Below, piece by piece: positions 5,495-6,647 of a stretch of DNA of 6,647 nt. The stretch comes from CAZVEE01 sp964625525 (GTDB lineage Bacteria; Pseudomonadota; Alphaproteobacteria; JAJFIK01), in contig CAZVEE010000133.1 in NCBI GenBank assembly GCA_964625525.1, forward strand, positions 1 to 6,647, given 5' to 3'. The notes under the pieces are model-generated. The model was not told where the DNA came from. It did no database searches and worked only from the letters and a program-made list of their open reading frames with translations. The number at the start of each line of letters is the position of its first letter. The stretch's first letter is position 1. Made by a program: the position numbers and the translations under genes.

Positions 5495-6647
5495 TCAGGT
5501 TTCCTGCGGTTCGGGCGATCCCGTGCCCCCGTCCGGATGGTCCTCTGGGCCGCTCGGGCGCCGTCGGCCAGCCGCCGGCACGGCAGAAGTCGGCCCGCTG
5601 GGGGCGCTGCCAAGATCATCGGACGGGTTCTCGCGCACCGGCTTCTCGCCGCGCAGGAGGCCCTTGATCTCTTCACCTGACAACGTTTCGTATTCCAGCA
5701 AGCCCGCCGCCAGCGTGTGCAGATCATCGATCTTATCGCTGAGGATACGCCATGCGGTATCGAACCCTTCCTGCACGAAGCGCTTCACTTCTTCGTCGAT
5801 CAGGCGAGCGGTTTCTTCAGAAATGTTCTGTTGGCGCGAGACGGAATGGCCCAGGAACACTTCTTCCTGGTTTTCGCCATAGGCCACTTTCCCAAGCCGA
5901 TCACTATAACCCCAGCGCGTCACCATGGCCCGCGCCAGACGGGTGGCCTGTTCGATATCGGACTGCGCGCCGGATGTGACTTTGTCCGGGCCGAAGATCA
6001 ACTCCTCGGCAATGCGCCCTGCCATCATGATCGCCAGCCGCGAGCGCATCTGCTCCAGGCTCATGGAGACTTTGTCTTCTTCCGGCAACTGCATGACCAT
6101 GCCCAGCGCCCGACCGCGCGGAATGATCGTCGCCTTGTGCACCGGGTCGGTCGCCGACACATTCAGCGCCACCAGTGCATGGCCGCCCTCGTGATAGGCG
6201 GTGAGAGTCTTCTGCTCTTCCGTCATCACCATGGAGCGCCGCTCGGAGCCCATGAGCACTTTGTCCTTGGCGTCCTCGAATTCGGACATGGTCACCAGAC
6301 GCTTATTGCGTCGCGCCGCCAGTAGCGCCGCCTCATTGACCAAATTGGCCAGATCAGCCCCGGAAAAGCCGGGCGTCCCGCGCGAGATCACTTTGGCGTT
6401 CACATCCGGCGCCAGAGGCACTTTGCGCATATGCACCCGCAGGATCTTCTCTCGGCCGATGATATCGGGGTTCGGCACCACCACCTGGCGGTCGAAACGA
6501 CCGGGACGCAGCAGTGCCGGGTCTAGCACGTCGGGCCGGTTGGTGGCGGCGATCAGGATCACGCCCTCATTGGCTTCAAAGCCGTCCATCTCCACCAGGA
6601 GTTGGTTCAGGGTCTGCTCTCGTTCGTCATTGCCGCCGCCCAGGCCC
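5495..6647 (-). CDS. ftsH: ATP-dependent zinc metalloprotease FtsH, C-terminal part (cut by window edge)
   Basis: FtsH is a hexameric inner-membrane AAA protease that degrades short-lived and misassembled proteins. About 383 codons are visible. The fragment begins just after where Walker B should be, with GLGGGNDEREQTLNQLL and then VEMDGF. The second region of homology, AATNRPDVLDPALLRPGRFD, includes the arginine-finger residues. The zinc site HEGGH is encoded at 6193-6179, and the third ligand is Asp in SGAQSDIEQAT, about 74 residues later. Walker A, Walker B and the two N-terminal membrane segments are beyond the right edge, so roughly 40 percent of the usual length (about 640 residues) is missing. 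The last 45 or so residues form a Pro/Gly/Ser-rich, poorly conserved tail, as is common for FtsH. The GTG at 6595 is an internal valine codon, not the start. folP follows after 5 bp. Confidence 0.96.
   Translation of the reverse strand, partial: GLGGGNDEREQTLNQLLVEMDGFEANEGVILIAATNRPDVLDPALLRPGRFDRQVVVPNPDIIGREKILRVHMRKVPLAPDVNAKVISRGTPGFSGADLANLVNEAALLAARRNKRLVTMSEFEDAKDKVLMGSERRSMVMTEEQKTLTAYHEGGHALVALNVSATDPVHKATIIPRGRALGMVMQLPEEDKVSMSLEQMRSRLAIMMAGRIAEELIFGPDKVTSGAQSDIEQATRLARAMVTRWGYSDRLGKVAYGENQEEVFLGHSVSRQQNISEETARLIDEEVKRFVQEGFDTAWRILSDKIDDLHTLAAGLLEYETLSGEEIKGLLRGEKPVRENPSDDLGSAPSGPTSAVPAAGRRRPSGPEDHPDGGTGSPEPQET

Noticed and set aside
4869..5882. Plus-strand open frame of 337 codons opposite folP and ftsH
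   Set aside because: It is antisense to two well-supported genes and its translation is His/Arg-rich with no recognisable motif.
6593..6595. GTG as the ftsH start codon
   Set aside because: It is the internal valine of the conserved LLVEMDGF stretch; conserved sequence continues upstream to the window edge.

Overview
The window comes from a high-GC genome, most likely an alphaproteobacterium. The serC product is of the long type found in that class, its upstream hairpin sits where an alphaproteobacterial serC leader is expected, and the ftsH-folP adjacency is a standard chromosomal neighbourhood. A family-level placement (Maricaulis/Hyphomonas-like) is only a guess. Everything here looks chromosomal. 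I see no transposase, phage, plasmid or defence gene, and no tRNA or rRNA.

Layout: positions 1-549 (minus) hold the first half of serC, running off the left edge. Positions 550-673 are a 124-bp divergent control region with a good serC promoter, a leader hairpin at the predicted transcript start, and several inverted repeats. Positions 674-1831 (plus) encode a class V-fold PLP-dependent enzyme. It overlaps by 4 bp (ATGA) an EamA/DMT-type permease that starts at 1828. The permease ends in an 18-bp tandem repeat interrupted by a run of exactly 100 N (2793-2892), which is an assembly gap. On the other side of the repeat, four genes run leftward on the minus strand: ftsH (cut at the right edge), folP, thiD and a PhzF-family isomerase/epimerase. 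Their spacings are 5 bp, an 8-bp overlap and 23 bp, so they probably form one transcription unit.

Functions: serC serves serine (and possibly pyridoxal phosphate) synthesis. The class V enzyme and permease form a coupled enzyme-exporter pair of unknown substrate. FtsH is the membrane AAA protease, FolP makes dihydropteroate, and ThiD phosphorylates the thiamine pyrimidine. The PhzF-like enzyme has intact catalytic residues but no predictable substrate.

The most unusual spot is the convergent junction at 2749-2936. Identical 18-bp units lie on both sides of the gap, and the two genes appear to take their stop codons from the last unit. Each added unit would lengthen the permease tail by six residues (PPVKRC) while leaving the PhzF-like protein unchanged. 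Imperfect inverted repeats flank the array, so a single-unit ancestor could have been a terminator-like hairpin. I found no convincing new multi-gene system; the repeat junction and the serC control region are the parts worth a second look.
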